DNA of 64,000 nt from Chitinophagales bacterium (GCA_019694975.1 JAIBAY010000012.1:25441-89440), one strand, 5' to 3'. Positions 1 to 10,679 are shown, counted from the first letter of the stretch. The notes: generated by a model from the letters alone, not told the origin. Numbers and translations: made by a program.

Positions 1-254
1 ATTTAAAATTTCCCGTTTACATATCTGAAAATATGTATATTTAGGCACAATACTAAAAATACCATTCGCTTACTCCCCTTTTAATTACCGACGGTTGGCG
101 ACTATCATCTTCATGGGCAGGTTAAATGTCCTGAACGTTGCCTAACGGGTAAAAAGAAATGACAGGAACGAACAAATCCGGATGCTCATAGTTAAGTAAT
201 AATTGAGATTACATCATAACTGCTTCCCATTTTAAGCAATAAAATATTTCAATT

Positions 255-2327
255 ATGAAAATATTCCAAACTACCCTGATGCTCTTTACCTGTTTCATGA
301 CCGTAAATGCACAACAACCAACCATTCATTGGCAAAAATGTTATGGAGGTTCCTCTACCGATAAGCCGGGTTATGCTCAAAACATGGTGGTGAATGCTGA
401 TGGCTCCTACACTGTTGCGGGTTATTCTAACTCGACAAATGGATTAGTTACAGGAAATCATGGCGTATATGATTATTGGATAACAAAGTTCGACAATGCA
501 GGAACACTCTTGTGGCAGAAATCATTAGGTGGCACTGGTACGGAAAAAGGGTATTCATTAATTCCTTCCAATGGAAGTGGATACCTGGTAGCTGGTGAAG
601 CTTCTTCAAACAATAGTGGCAATGTAGGCGCAAATCACGGAGGGTCTGATTTCTGGCTGACGCAACTTGATAGTAACGGATTATTGGAATGGCAGAAATG
701 CTATGGTGGCAACGGAAGTGATGTTGCTTATTCCGTTCGTCAAACCATTGATGGCGGCTATGTTGCTGTGGGCACCACATTTTCAAATAATAACGGCGAT
801 GTTGGCAGTACGCATGGCAGTTATGATATATGGGTAATAAAAACGGATGCGTCCGGCATCTTGCTTTGGCAATCATGTTTGGGTGGTTCATCTTATGACA
901 TTGCATATGATGTGCTCCCTACAAATGATCACGGGCTGCTGGTTGCAGGATATACTTCATCCACGAATGGTGATGTTACGCTCAATCATGGCGGAGAAGA
1001 TTGCTGGGTGGTGAAACTAGATAGTCTTGGCAATAAAATATGGCAGAAAACCTTTGGTGGAAACGATGACGAACGAATCTCATCTATACAACCAACCATG
1101 GATGGCAATTATATTTTTGCGGCTCAAACTGCTTCAAATAACAATGGCGATGTGGGTGCTAACCATGGTGATTACGATTTCTGGCTGGTGAAAATTGACG
1201 GATCAGGAAATATATTATGGGAAAATTGTTTTGGAGGCTCTTTGGCGGAAAGAGCTTCATCCGTAATTGAATGCAGCGACGGAGGTTTTCTGCTTTCCGG
1301 CACTACCGATTCAAATAATAATGGCGATGTTTCTGCTTCGAATGGCGAAACAGACTATTGGATTGTGAAAAGCGATCCATTGGGAACGCTGCAATGGCAA
1401 AGATGCCTTGGAGGCAGTTTTGATGATTATGGAATTCAGGCTTTGCCTATATCAGACGGTGGCTATATTGTCAGTGGCAATACGCAATCTCAGAATACTG
1501 GTGATGTGGGGGTTGGTTATGGCGGCTATGATTTTTGGCTGGTACAACTGAATCCTGCCTGTACGCTGCCATCAATCAGCATCAGTGCCGGCGGAACAAC
1601 CAGTCTTTGCAGCGGAGAAAAAGTGAAATTGACTGCTTCCACCCAAGTTAGCTATCAATGGCAGAAGAATGGGATAAACATAGCCGGTGCTACAAAAAAG
1701 AGTTATACGGCAAAGGATCCCGGCACTTATTTTTGTACTACGAACAATGAATGTGGTACAGCAACCTCCAATGGCATTTCTGTTACCGTGAATAATTTAC
1801 CTTTAGCAAAAATTACTCCCGGCGGTATCAAAAACATTTGTGCCAATCAACTTCCCTATACATTGTCTGCCAGTTCTTCAACTTCACAAACTTATCAATG
1901 GTTATTGAATGACAACTCGATCAGCGGAGCAACCGGCCTTACCTATGCTGCTCCTGCTGCAGGTTCATACAAAGTCGTCGTAACAAACACCATGACCGGA
2001 TGCAGCAAGACATCAAAAGCAACAGTAATAAATGTAACGTGCAGGCAAACCGACATAGCAGCAGCAGAAGCTGCTATCTATCCAAACCCGAATTCTGGTT
2101 CCTTCATATATATGATTCATACAGCAGAAGATCTGACAATGAGCATTACAATAGCCAATTCAATTGGTAAAGTAGTGTATCATTCCTCGGTAGATTTGGT
2201 TGCCGGCACTAATGAAATTCCAATAAGTATTGAAAATGCAACAGACGGAATCTACTTTGTAACCCTTGACGGAAGGAAAGACATTCCTCAGGTGTTCAAG
2301 TTAATTGTTACAGACGCGGATAAATAG
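255..2327 (+). CDS. T9SS-sorted secreted repeat protein with Ig-like domains
   Basis: 690 aa with a signal peptide ending near residue 19 (VNAQQ). Residues ~25-435 hold seven copies of a ~58-aa repeat, each with a W-x-K-C-x-G-G motif (WQKCYGGSSTD, WQKSLGGTGTE and so on), a GGY-VAG strand, a GDVG-NHG turn and a DFWLVKLD strand. This pattern is typical of beta-propeller-like secreted proteins of Bacteroidota. Two Ig-like domains follow (~436-515 and ~516-595), each with paired cysteines and a YQW core. The last ~85 residues are a T9SS type A sorting domain starting at AIYPNPNSGSF. The product should cross the outer membrane and be surface-attached or released. It is the first of five T9SS genes in a row but is not a close relative of the Kelch genes downstream. 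The substrate is unknown. The preceding 254 bases show no gene. Confidence 0.85.
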   Translation: MKIFQTTLMLFTCFMTVNAQQPTIHWQKCYGGSSTDKPGYAQNMVVNADGSYTVAGYSNSTNGLVTGNHGVYDYWITKFDNAGTLLWQKSLGGTGTEKGYSLIPSNGSGYLVAGEASSNNSGNVGANHGGSDFWLTQLDSNGLLEWQKCYGGNGSDVAYSVRQTIDGGYVAVGTTFSNNNGDVGSTHGSYDIWVIKTDASGILLWQSCLGGSSYDIAYDVLPTNDHGLLVAGYTSSTNGDVTLNHGGEDCWVVKLDSLGNKIWQKTFGGNDDERISSIQPTMDGNYIFAAQTASNNNGDVGANHGDYDFWLVKIDGSGNILWENCFGGSLAERASSVIECSDGGFLLSGTTDSNNNGDVSASNGETDYWIVKSDPLGTLQWQRCLGGSFDDYGIQALPISDGGYIVSGNTQSQNTGDVGVGYGGYDFWLVQLNPACTLPSISISAGGTTSLCSGEKVKLTASTQVSYQWQKNGINIAGATKKSYTAKDPGTYFCTTNNECGTATSNGISVTVNNLPLAKITPGGIKNICANQLPYTLSASSSTSQTYQWLLNDNSISGATGLTYAAPAAGSYKVVVTNTMTGCSKTSKATVINVTCRQTDIAAAEAAIYPNPNSGSFIYMIHTAEDLTMSITIANSIGKVVYHSSVDLVAGTNEIPISIENATDGIYFVTLDGRKDIPQVFKLIVTDADK

Positions 2328-2592
2328 CATCGGTGTTCTGAAACTAAACATAATACAATCTTGGTAAGCCCAAGATGCGCCCCAAGTTTCAATCGTCGCG
2401 AAATGCAGGAGCAGACCAAGTTGGACTGCTTATAAGTTTCCATAAAATCAATCGACCCGTGGCATTGGTCAAACTGGATATGCATCTTATGGCTTAAGTC
2501 TTACGACCTAAACCTTACCAAGCGCACTCTTGCAATATTGTGATTACAAACATTAGTCTAGCTTCAATGTCACCGTTTCCGCTTCAACCAAC

Positions 2593-2955
2593 CTACTCCT
2601 GCAGAAACCCCATACGCTCCCACTCAGCTTTGTTCACCGCAATAATCGCATCTGTCGTATCTCCGGATTTATTGGTATTGAGTGCGGATGGGACACGAGT
2701 CCACAGCAGCTTGTTTGGATTCTGCGCGTAAATATTTGTTTCAATCATGCAGGTTTTGTCTTCGGGGTAGTAGTCCGCTGAAAATACCGGTAACCACACG
2801 ACCCGGCATAACCTGTTCCTTCCACATAGCTGACTCATGTCCGCGTTATTCAGGCGCTTAAGCACGATACCTTCAAAGCCATCCCTTTCAAGCTTTGCGC
2901 GACCTTCCGATCGTTGGTATCGGATGGCAACAGGTAACTGTAAACCTGTACACGT
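2593..2955 (-). pseudogene. Remnant of a DUF4136-like lipoprotein gene (C-terminal part)
   Basis: Reading the minus strand from about 2955 gives an open stretch with no convincing start. It contains RSEGRAKLERDGFEGIVL, then KTCMIETNIYAQNPNKLLW, then TTDAIIAVNKAEWERMGF and a stop at 2593. The order (a DGF-G-V strand, an IETN-Y-xxxxKLLW strand, a terminal helix ending in GF) matches the C-terminal half of small DUF4136-like lipoproteins. The signal peptide, lipobox and N-terminal half are missing, and the glycine/tyrosine-rich middle is shortened. The break at ~2955 lies just before the segment that is duplicated at 7551, so rearrangement there probably removed the 5' half. The family assignment is by eye. 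Confidence 0.55.
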
Positions 2956-2968
2956 TAGTCAGGTTAAC

Positions 2969-3435
2969 AATTCCGGACTAACGGGCGATGAAATACCAAA
3001 CGGTTATTTGCCTGGCTTCAGAATTATTGGAGAAGCATCACCAGACATCACTACTATTTTGAAGATTTCAAGGGCTTTGCTCAACTAGTTTGCATCATGG
3101 TGCTTGTCAAAACAATTTTGAGATTGCTTCTTGTTGATTTATCCTTGTCAGTGATTCCATAAATGCGGAATCCATTCAGGGTTCTTCTTAAGCGGAATGA
3201 GTGATGAAGTCATCCGATGACTTCCAAGCAGTTTTTCTTTTTTGCGGGTTTGTATCAGGTCATATGATTACTGCTGCTCCAATCCGCTCCATTGGTGTAC
3301 TCCGGACAAGCGCAAATCCGAAATCCGCAATTCCCTGCCCTTAAACCTGACTAAAATCATTTCCACTCCTGCCTGAGATCATTGAATTTCTGTATTTGAA
3401 TTTGCAAACTTTGATCATTCATTTAATCAAAATAT
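2969..3435 (+). repeat. Upstream duplication, copy 1 (paired with 7551-8018)
   Basis: About 465 bp directly before the first Kelch gene is nearly identical to 7551-8018 before the second, differing at a handful of positions (for example catcatgg against tttcatgg, and one added T near the start codon). Similarity begins at TTCCGGACTAACGGG, which is the right-end sequence of the ~267-bp MITE-like element, and runs into the signal-peptide codons. The segment must carry the promoter of both genes. No real gene is visible in it; a short minus-strand reading frame containing ELRISDLRL is a product of the repetitive text. Confidence 0.85.
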
Positions 3436-3441
3436 ATGCAT

Positions 3442-6243
3442 ATGAAAACAATCAGATTATTACTCGCGATTTTATTTGCTGCCGGCTTAACCAGTAGCCG
3501 GGCACAGGATACATGGACACAAAAAGCTGATTTTGGAGGAACAGCAAGATATGGAGCGGTAGGATTCTCGATTGGGAACAAAGGCTATATAGGCACTGGT
3601 GGACAGGAGCAAAACCCAACTTCATATAATATTGATTTTTGGGAGTATGATGCGGCATCAGATGTATGGACTCAAAAAGCGGATTTTGGTGGTGAATCCA
3701 GATTATCTGCTGTAGGTTTCAGCATCGGCACCAAAGGATACTTGGGAACAGGATATAAATATGATGGAGCATACAACTATTACAAAGATTTCTGGGAATA
3801 TGATCCTTTGAACAATGCATGGACCAAGAAAGCTGATTTTGGAGGTGTTGCAAGGAGAAATGCCGTTGGATTCTCCATTGGCAACAAAGGATACATCGGC
3901 ACCGGCGGCGCTTATCCATATTATTACACCGATTTCTGGGAATATGATCCCTATATTGATACCTGGATACAGAAAGCGGATTTTGGTGGAGCTGCACGTG
4001 GATGGGCTGTTGGTTTCAGCATTGCCAATAAAGGGTACATTGGAACAGGAAGGAACTTGTATTCGGGTTCTATTATGATTGATTTATGGGAATATGACAC
4101 TGAAACTGATAACTGGCTACAACGTGCTGACTATCCAGGGTATGCATTTCTATATTATGGAGCAAGTGGTTTTTCCATCGGTAACAAGGGGTATTTGGCA
4201 GCAGGTTATTCAAGTACACATAAAGATTTTTGGGAATATGATCCTATAAGCAATACCTGGACCAAGAAAGCTGATTTTGGAGGATCGGGCGTAGATGGGG
4301 CTGCTGCATTTGCTATTGGTGGAAAAGGTTACGTAGGAACAGGGGTGACAGTTCTACCAGGATCCAATACTTACTATAATTATCTTTGGGAATATTCTCC
4401 AGCCATATGCACCGGATTGACTATGTATTTAGATGTCGATAGTGATGGTTATGGTCATATTGAAAACAGCTATTTTTCGGCGGATTGTATTGTCCCCAAT
4501 GGATTTGTTTATGACAGCACCGATTGTAATGATATGAATGCAACGATTAATCCTGGTGCCTTAGAAATCTTGAATGGCATTGATGACAACTGCAATGGAA
4601 TTATTGATGAACCGCAAGATGCATGGACGCAAAAAGCAGACGTAGGAGCAATTAAAAGAATATTCGCGGTAGGATTCTCCATTGGTAATAAGGGATATAT
4701 TGGCACCGGATTTGATGGCACTATTTACAAAAAGGACTTCTGGGAATATGACCCTGTAACTGATGTGTGGACACAGAAAGCCGACGTTTTAAAAGGTAGT
4801 GTATATGATGCAACTGGCTTTTCAATTGGAAGCAAAGGGTATGTTGGTGTTGGGGCTGTCGGTAGTGCCTTACGGAAAGATTTCTTGGAATATGATCCGG
4901 TTACTAATGTATGGACAAAGAAATCCAATTTTGGAGGTGCAGCAAGGAGTAAAGCGGTTGGATTCTCCATTGGTAATAAGGGATATATTGGCACCGGATG
5001 GGATGGCACTTCTTACAAAAAGGACTTCTGGGAATATGATCAAGTTAACGATACATGGTCAAAGATAGCAGATTTCGAAGGTGAGGAAAGGCAAGATGCG
5101 ACAAGCTTTGTGATTGCAAATAAAGCTTATGTTGGAACTGGCAGTTCGTCCGTCGATTACATGAATGATTTCTGGGTATATTACCCTGATACGGATAAGT
5201 GGGTACAGATAGCAAACTATGCAGGTGGAATGGTAAGCAATGCAAGTAGTTTTTCAATTGGAACTAAAGGGTATGTGGGACTTGGGTACGACGGTGTTAG
5301 TTCATCAGAAAATTTCTGGGAATATGATCCAGTAACTAATATTTGGACTAAGAAAGCTGATTTTGGAGGCGGCACAAGGAATAGCGCTGTTGCATTTTCC
5401 ATTGACGAAAGAGGCTATGTCGGAACCGGCTGGAACAATGCAGGTAGGAAGAATGATTTCTGGGAATATTTGCCGGCAGGCTTGTGTACCGGATTAACTG
5501 TATATTCAGATGCCGATAGCGATAATTATGGCGATGCTGCCAACAGTTTTTTCGCAGCGGATTGCATTCTTCCAAACGGGTATGTTGGCAACAGTACCGA
5601 TTGCGATGATGCGAATGCAGCAATATATCCTGGTGCCCTTGAAATATTCAATGGCGTCGATGACGACTGCAATGGAATTGTTGATGATATCGTATGCAAT
5701 CCTCCAACAGGACTGCTAACTGAAAACATTACTTCAACTTCTGTTAAATTCAAGTGGAATTATTCAGCAACCTCTTACAAACTGCGTTACAAAGTTGCTA
5801 CCACCGGCACCTGGACATTGCTTGGGCCTACAGGACAAACAAAAACCGTGGATGGTCTATTGGCCAATACAAAATATGTATGGCAGGTAAAGAGTGTTTG
5901 CAATGTTGATCCGAAGATTACGTCCGAATGGTCGGCAAAGCAATTCTTCACCACTGCCCAGCTGAAAATAAGTAACGACAAGTCAACTTCCTTAAACCTG
6001 TATCCTAATCCTACTTGTGAAAACTTCACTCTGAATCTCCAATTTCATTCCGCCCTCAATCAATCAGTATCCATCCAATTGCTGAATGTCCTTGGCCAAA
6101 TTATTTACTCATCTCAGGAATTCGTGAATGGTGAGTTAACCAAAGTAGTCACGATGCCGTCTTCAGCAACATCAGGATGGTACATTGTGAGAGTGGTGAT
6201 GAGTGATCAGGTGATGGAGAAGAAGTTACTGTATCAGAAATAA
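3442..6243 (+). CDS. Double Kelch-propeller T9SS protein with MopE-like linkers
   Basis: Secreted, probably cell-surface protein of 933 aa from the ATG at 3442; an in-frame ATG lies 6 bases upstream, but the paralogue at 12514 starts at the equivalent of 3442. Order: signal peptide (ends SSRAQ, ~22), six Kelch-type repeats (~25-320; each W-T-x-[28 protein letters not shown]), an acidic linker with a D-x-D-x-D-x-Y loop, paired Cys and STDCND...[12 protein letters not shown] (~325-392), six more Kelch repeats (~395-685), a second linker (~690-755), a fibronectin III domain (~757-845) and a T9SS sorting domain (YPNPT..., last ~80). The linkers resemble the MopE putative metal-binding repeat. Six repeats fit one closed six-bladed propeller, so two propellers are likely. 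The ligand is unknown. A hairpin terminator follows. Confidence 0.88.
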   Translation: MKTIRLLLAILFAAGLTSSRAQDTWTQKADFGGTARYGAVGFSIGNKGYIGTGGQEQNPTSYNIDFWEYDAASDVWTQKADFGGESRLSAVGFSIGTKGYLGTGYKYDGAYNYYKDFWEYDPLNNAWTKKADFGGVARRNAVGFSIGNKGYIGTGGAYPYYYTDFWEYDPYIDTWIQKADFGGAARGWAVGFSIANKGYIGTGRNLYSGSIMIDLWEYDTETDNWLQRADYPGYAFLYYGASGFSIGNKGYLAAGYSSTHKDFWEYDPISNTWTKKADFGGSGVDGAAAFAIGGKGYVGTGVTVLPGSNTYYNYLWEYSPAICTGLTMYLDVDSDGYGHIENSYFSADCIVPNGFVYDSTDCNDMNATINPGALEILNGIDDNCNGIIDEPQDAWTQKADVGAIKRIFAVGFSIGNKGYIGTGFDGTIYKKDFWEYDPVTDVWTQKADVLKGSVYDATGFSIGSKGYVGVGAVGSALRKDFLEYDPVTNVWTKKSNFGGAARSKAVGFSIGNKGYIGTGWDGTSYKKDFWEYDQVNDTWSKIADFEGEERQDATSFVIANKAYVGTGSSSVDYMNDFWVYYPDTDKWVQIANYAGGMVSNASSFSIGTKGYVGLGYDGVSSSENFWEYDPVTNIWTKKADFGGGTRNSAVAFSIDERGYVGTGWNNAGRKNDFWEYLPAGLCTGLTVYSDADSDNYGDAANSFFAADCILPNGYVGNSTDCDDANAAIYPGALEIFNGVDDDCNGIVDDIVCNPPTGLLTENITSTSVKFKWNYSATSYKLRYKVATTGTWTLLGPTGQTKTVDGLLANTKYVWQVKSVCNVDPKITSEWSAKQFFTTAQLKISNDKSTSLNLYPNPTCENFTLNLQFHSALNQSVSIQLLNVLGQIIYSSQEFVNGELTKVVTMPSSATSGWYIVRVVMSDQVMEKKLLYQK

Positions 6244-6263
6244 AATGTTGCATTGATTTTATT

Positions 6264-6294
6264 CGGGCTCCGGTATTTTTCGGAGCCCGTTCTT
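6264..6294 (+). terminator. Intrinsic terminator of the first Kelch gene
   Basis: A perfect 9-bp stem, CGGGCTCCG (6264-6272) with CGGAGCCCG (6281-6289), closes an 8-base loop and is followed by TTCTT. Related hairpins with the same GGGCTCC core follow the paralogues ending at 12292 and 14472, so the terminator was copied along with the genes. Confidence 0.8.
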
Positions 6295-6562
6295 CCATTA
6301 CATGAAAGGCAGGTGTAGATGCAATCAACAATGGTGAATCCTTAATCTTTCATTGCATAATCAAAAAAAAGATGGTATTGATTTCCATCGACGGTATACC
6401 GTTCTTCCAGGTCAAACGCTCAGCGATACCATGCACTTTTGCAGCAATAGCATTTGTCTATGCCTCACTTGCCGAATCTCTGGCTTGTACGTCGTCAGAA
6501 CAATGAGAAAACCCAATTCATCAAACATTACGGAAGGGAAGATTCAAATTTCCTTTTATCCC

Positions 6563-6757
6563 GGATTTTTCAATTGAAAAATCCCGCTCCGCTACGACTT
6601 AGAACTGCTAATGGTTTGTTCATTTTAATAAGAAAGAAAATGTTTCACAAACCCTAAGCAGTTCTACGTCGGGGTTAAACCCATTTCCATTTTGAACTGC
6701 AAAATGTGGGTTTATGCATGCAGCTAAAATAAAAGGCTGCCTGAAAAAGACAGCCTT
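6563..6757. other. Cluster of four hairpins in a gene-free region
   Basis: In sequence: a perfect 22-bp palindrome at 6563-6584; a 25-bp imperfect inverted repeat with arms 6595-6619 and 6647-6671 (cgacTtagaactgct against its complement), 27-base spacer; a hairpin at about 6676-6713 pairing AAACCCA with TGGGTTT; and AAGGCTG/CAGCCTT at 6733-6757 flanked by A and T runs, like a terminator. No gene is visible between 6295 and 6830. The cluster may be a small MITE-like hairpin next to the terminator of a lost gene; that is inference. Confidence 0.5.
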
Positions 6758-6830
6758 ATTGTAATAATATAGCTTCGGCTCAATCACCTTGTCACTGAAT
6801 CAAAAGTTTGACGATACCACTAATTTTCCT

Positions 6831-7095
6831 CGTTGGCGCGGATTTGTAATCACTTCTGTTCGAAACATGCTCAAAAGCTTGCTGGGCATACGTTACAGGC
6901 AATCTGCTTTAGAGATTTTTATACTGAAAATGCAATGGGTTACAATTGGCACCATGCTTTTCCTGAGGGGAGAATAGTTCATGACTATTTGAGATAGGAT
7001 TTTATGTTCACTTTTCCCAATAGAAATATGAATGAAAGTTACGCCAGTTATGGGTTCTGAAGGTTTCGAACACCTTTGATTTGTAATCCGTGCCT
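6831..7095 (+). mobile_element. MITE-like element, copy A (~265 bp)
   Basis: Left end CGTTGGCGCGGATTTGTAAT leads to tGTTCGAAACATG; right end GGTTTCGAACACCTTTGAT leads to TTGTAATCC. The two ends are inverted, imperfect copies of about 38 bp. The interior is closely similar to copies at 23600, 26574 and 30177 (shared GGGCATACGTTACAG, GCAATGGGTTACAATTGG, TTTTATGTTCACTTTTCCC). No transposase is encoded. The outermost right end is degenerate, since CGGACTAACG is not present. Confidence 0.7.
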
Positions 7096-7300
7096 CTTGA
7101 GCAAAGGGATTTTCAATCCAGCCAGTATGAGTACGACGTTATATTTTTGTATTGATGGTGAAGGAAAATGAATTGAAAAGCCAAAAGTTCAATCGGTTAA
7201 CATTAAATAAAATCCTACCCGCGCTGCAGCATATCCGGACTAACGAGTTAATCGGGAGATGAACTTTCTGGTATATTGAGGATTATAATCCTCTTCTCAG

Positions 7301-7565
7301 CAAGTCCGGCTTACAAATCAATGGTGTTCGAAACATAAGTAAACCCATGATGGACAAAGATTACAGGCAATTTATTTTGGGGCTTTGCATCATTAAGAAT
7401 AATGGAGCATCAGTAATAATAGACTTTTGCTAAGGAGAACAAATTCAATGAACTGTTGGAGATTGATCTTGCTCTCGATTTACCCGGCAAAAATTTTATT
7501 GAAAGTCAATCCAGTTAAGGGTTCTGTAGGTTTCGAACACCTGTGATTACAATTCCGGACTAACG
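7301..7565 (+). mobile_element. MITE-like element, divergent copy F (~265 bp)
   Basis: Ends match the family: left AGTCCGGCTTACAAATCAAT then GGTGTTCGAAACAT, right GGTTTCGAACACCTGTGATT then CCGGACTAACGGGAG. Most of the interior differs from copies A, C, D and E, but short blocks (GATTACAGGCAAT, CAGTTAAGGGTTCTG) align and the total length is the same. It abuts the duplicated block at 7551, whose first bases are the right end of this element. Confidence 0.6.
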
Positions 7566-8018
7566 GGAGATGAAATACCAAACGGTTATTTGCCTGGCTT
7601 CAGAATTATTGGAGAAGCATCACCAGACATCACTACCATTTTGAAAATTTCAAGGGCTTTGCTCAACTAGTTTGTTTCATGGTGCTTGTCAAAACAATTT
7701 TGAGATTGCTTCTTGTTGATTTATACTTGTCAGTGATTCCATAAATGCGGAATCCATTCAGGGTTCTTCTTAAGCGGAATGAGTGATGAAGTCATCCGAT
7801 GACTTCCAAGCAGTTTTTCTTTTTTGCGGGTTTGTATCAGGTCATATGATGACTGTTGCTCCAATCCGCTCCATTGGTGTACTTCGGACAAGCGCAAATC
7901 CGAAATCCGCAATTCCCTGCCCTTAAACCTGACTAAAATCATTTCCACTCCTGCCTGAGATCATTGAATTTCTGTATTTGAATTTGCAAACTTTGATCAT
8001 TCATTTAATCTAAAATAT
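7551..8018 (+). repeat. Upstream duplication, copy 2 (paired with 2969-3435)
   Basis: Near-identical to 2969-3435 with an offset of 4582-4583 bases, starting in the right end of MITE-like copy F and continuing into the signal-peptide codons of the Kelch gene at 8025. Here the junction to an intact element end is preserved, so this copy probably keeps the ancestral arrangement and the one at 2969 is derived. Confidence 0.85.
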
Positions 8019-8024
8019 ATGCAT

Positions 8025-10631
8025 ATGAAAACAATCAGGTTATTACTCATTCTTTTTCTTGCAGCCGGCTTAACCAGTAGCCGGGCACAAGATACCTGGA
8101 CACAAAAAGCAAATTTTGGTGGCACCGCAAGATCTGGAGCAGCAGCCTTTTCCATCGGAGATAAAGGCTACTTAGGAACAGGTAGCACACCAACAGTATC
8201 CGCCCTGTTTAAGGATTTCTGGGAATATGATCCCGCTGCAGATACCTGGACTCAGAAAGCGGATTTCGGAGGTGGCGAAAGGGCTGCAGCGGTTGGCCTT
8301 TCCATCAATGGGAAAGGATATATCGGGACGGGTTTCAGCGGCAGTTTTTGGGGAACCTATTACAATGATTTCTGGGAATATGACCCTGTTACAAATTCAT
8401 GGACAAAGAAGGCGGATTTTGGAGGTGTACCCAGAAGTGAAGCTGGAGGCTTTACCATCGGAGGCAAAGGTTACATAGGAACAGGTTATACCTATACCAT
8501 TGGCGAATATTACAGTGATTTTTGGGAATACGATCCTGCTTCGGATGTATGGACCAAAAAAGCTGATTTTGGAGGAGGAGATTGGGCTGATCCTACCGCT
8601 TTCTCCATTGGCAATAAAGGATATATGGGCACCGGGTGGAAGAATGGATTGAGCGCAAGCTTCTATGAATATGACCCTGCCACCGATACATGGACAAAAA
8701 AAGCAAATTACGGAGGAGGTGCCATACAGTATTCTGTAGGTTTTTCGATCGGAAATAAAGGATATATCGGAACCGGTGTCGGCAGTGCTGTTTTCTATGA
8801 GTATGACCCTGATTTAAACAAGTGGACGAAGAAAGCTGATTATGGAGGTGGAGGCGTTAATGTTGCCGCAGGGTTTTCAATTGGAAACAAAGGTTACATT
8901 GGAACAGGACAAACAAATATTGCCTTAAAATCTTTTTGGGAATATACCCCGGAAACCTGCACTGGTTTGACAGTTTATGCAGATATAGATGGCGATAGCT
9001 ATGGTGATGCTGCCAATACCTACTTTGCAGCAGACTGCATTGTTCCAAATGGATATGTATCGAACAGCACCGATTGCAATGATGGAAGCGCAACCATTCA
9101 CCCGGGTGCAATTGAAATAATGAATGCAACAGATGATGATTGCAATGGAATTATAGATGATATAGCACAAAATATATGGTCGCAAAAAGCGGATTTCGGA
9201 GGAACAGCCAGGGAAGGAGCTGTCGGATTTTCCATCGGCGGCAAAGGATATATTGGCACCGGATATCACAATGGCGCGATTTATAAAGATTTTTGGGAGT
9301 ATGATGCCGCAACCAATGTATGGACGCAAAAGGCTGATTACTCCGGAAATACAACTTACAGGGGGATGGCCTTCGCTATTGGAAATAAAGGTTATGTTGG
9401 AACCGGGAGCGAAGGAGGAACCGATTTCAGTAAGGATTTCTGGGAATATGATCCTGCATCCAATACCTGGACACAGAAAGCGGATTTTGCCGGATCAGGA
9501 AGGTATGCTGTTGTTAGTTTCTCGATTGGAAACAAAGGATATGCAGGTACAGGATTCAACTGGGGAGCTAATGGTAACACCGCGACAAACCTGAAAGATT
9601 TTTGGGAATATGACCCAACAACAGATAAATGGACTAAAAGAGCAGATTACACGGGTGGAAATTGTGCTTGGGCAAGCGGTTTTAGTATTGGAACTAAGGG
9701 GTATATTGGAACCGGTATCACAGGTAACCCGTTCGGAGGAGTTGTTACCAATCAATTTTGGGAATATGATCCCGCTATTGACACCTGGACACAGAAAACC
9801 AATTTCGGAGGAACAGCAAGATCGGCTGCCGCCGGATTTTCAGTTGGGAGTAAAGGATATATTGGTACCGGCAGCGATGGCGGATATAAGAAGGATTTCT
9901 GGGAATATGATCCGGTTGCTGACACCTGGACAAAGAAAGCGGATTTCAGCGGGTCAGGCAGACAGTTCGCAACCGGCATTTCCATCAACGGGAAAGGTTA
10001 TTTGGGCCTTGGTAATAATGGATCTTCGCTAAAGGATTTCTGGGAATATACTCCTGTCACAAATACTGCTTTATGTGAGGTGCCATCAGGTGAAGCAACA
10101 ATAAATATTACCGGCACTACTGCCGATCTTGTTTGGAATGATGTTACTACAGCTTTGGGTTACGTGATTAAGTACAATACAGAGGGCGGAACTGGTAAAG
10201 CCAAAGTAACCTACTCCAAATCCAACTCAAAACCCATTTCCGGATTAACACCAAGCACTGCCTATTTCTGGAGGGTGAAAAGTGTTTGTTCAGAAGATCC
10301 GAAAGTTGTTGCTGAATGGTCAGAAAAATATTTCTTCACTACTGCCCCATTCAAAATCGGGGATGACCAATCCAATTCGCTTACTCTATATCCAAACCCT
10401 GTTTCGCAACAGTTCACGCTGAATATTGAATCAGGTTCAACCACCAATCAGGCAGCATCCATTTATCTGCTGAATGTTCTTGGCCAAACTGTTTATTCCT
10501 CTCAGGAATTCGTGAATGGTGAGTTGACCAAAGTAATTACGATGCCGTCTTCAGCAACATCAGGATGGTACATTGTGAGAGTGGTGATGAGCGATCAGGT
10601 AATAGAACAGAACTTGTTGTATCAAAAATAG
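8025..10631 (+). CDS. Double Kelch-propeller T9SS protein with one MopE-like linker
   Basis: 868 aa from the ATG at 8025, with another in-frame ATG at 8019. Signal peptide to SSRAQ. Six Kelch-type repeats ([18 protein letters not shown]..., each with [11 protein letters not shown] and DFWEYDP) cover ~25-305. One MopE-like linker follows (CTGLTVYADIDGDSYGD ... DDDCNGIIDD, ~310-380), then six further repeats to ~680, a fibronectin III domain (~685-775, opening with CEVPSGEATINITG) and a T9SS sorting domain (YPNPVSQQF...). Unlike its neighbour at 3442 it has no second linker before the FN3 domain. The last ~40 codons are almost identical in DNA to those of the genes ending at 6243 and 12292. It probably sits on the cell surface and binds a partner through the propellers; the ligand is not known. 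Confidence 0.88.
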   Translation: MKTIRLLLILFLAAGLTSSRAQDTWTQKANFGGTARSGAAAFSIGDKGYLGTGSTPTVSALFKDFWEYDPAADTWTQKADFGGGERAAAVGLSINGKGYIGTGFSGSFWGTYYNDFWEYDPVTNSWTKKADFGGVPRSEAGGFTIGGKGYIGTGYTYTIGEYYSDFWEYDPASDVWTKKADFGGGDWADPTAFSIGNKGYMGTGWKNGLSASFYEYDPATDTWTKKANYGGGAIQYSVGFSIGNKGYIGTGVGSAVFYEYDPDLNKWTKKADYGGGGVNVAAGFSIGNKGYIGTGQTNIALKSFWEYTPETCTGLTVYADIDGDSYGDAANTYFAADCIVPNGYVSNSTDCNDGSATIHPGAIEIMNATDDDCNGIIDDIAQNIWSQKADFGGTAREGAVGFSIGGKGYIGTGYHNGAIYKDFWEYDAATNVWTQKADYSGNTTYRGMAFAIGNKGYVGTGSEGGTDFSKDFWEYDPASNTWTQKADFAGSGRYAVVSFSIGNKGYAGTGFNWGANGNTATNLKDFWEYDPTTDKWTKRADYTGGNCAWASGFSIGTKGYIGTGITGNPFGGVVTNQFWEYDPAIDTWTQKTNFGGTARSAAAGFSVGSKGYIGTGSDGGYKKDFWEYDPVADTWTKKADFSGSGRQFATGISINGKGYLGLGNNGSSLKDFWEYTPVTNTALCEVPSGEATINITGTTADLVWNDVTTALGYVIKYNTEGGTGKAKVTYSKSNSKPISGLTPSTAYFWRVKSVCSEDPKVVAEWSEKYFFTTAPFKIGDDQSNSLTLYPNPVSQQFTLNIESGSTTNQAASIYLLNVLGQTVYSSQEFVNGELTKVITMPSSATSGWYIVRVVMSDQVIEQNLLYQK

Positions 10632-10653
10632 TTGACGAAGCCGTTCATATGGA

Positions 10654-10679
10654 GAGACGGTTCCAAATGGAACCGTCTC
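10654..10679 (+). terminator. Hairpin after the second Kelch gene
   Basis: A perfect 11-bp stem, GAGACGGTTCC with GGAACCGTCTC, around a 4-base loop, 22 bases after the stop codon. It lacks a T run downstream (CTCATTAAGG), so it may act as an mRNA 3'-end stabiliser or weak terminator. It differs from the GGGCTCC-type terminators of the neighbouring paralogues. Confidence 0.55.

Noticed and set aside
7730..7948. 72-codon minus-strand frame containing FKGRELRISDLRLS
   Set aside because: A translation of the duplicated intergenic block with the word AATCCGAAATCCGCAAT. Similar text at 27085-27120 gives a similar peptide in an unrelated frame.
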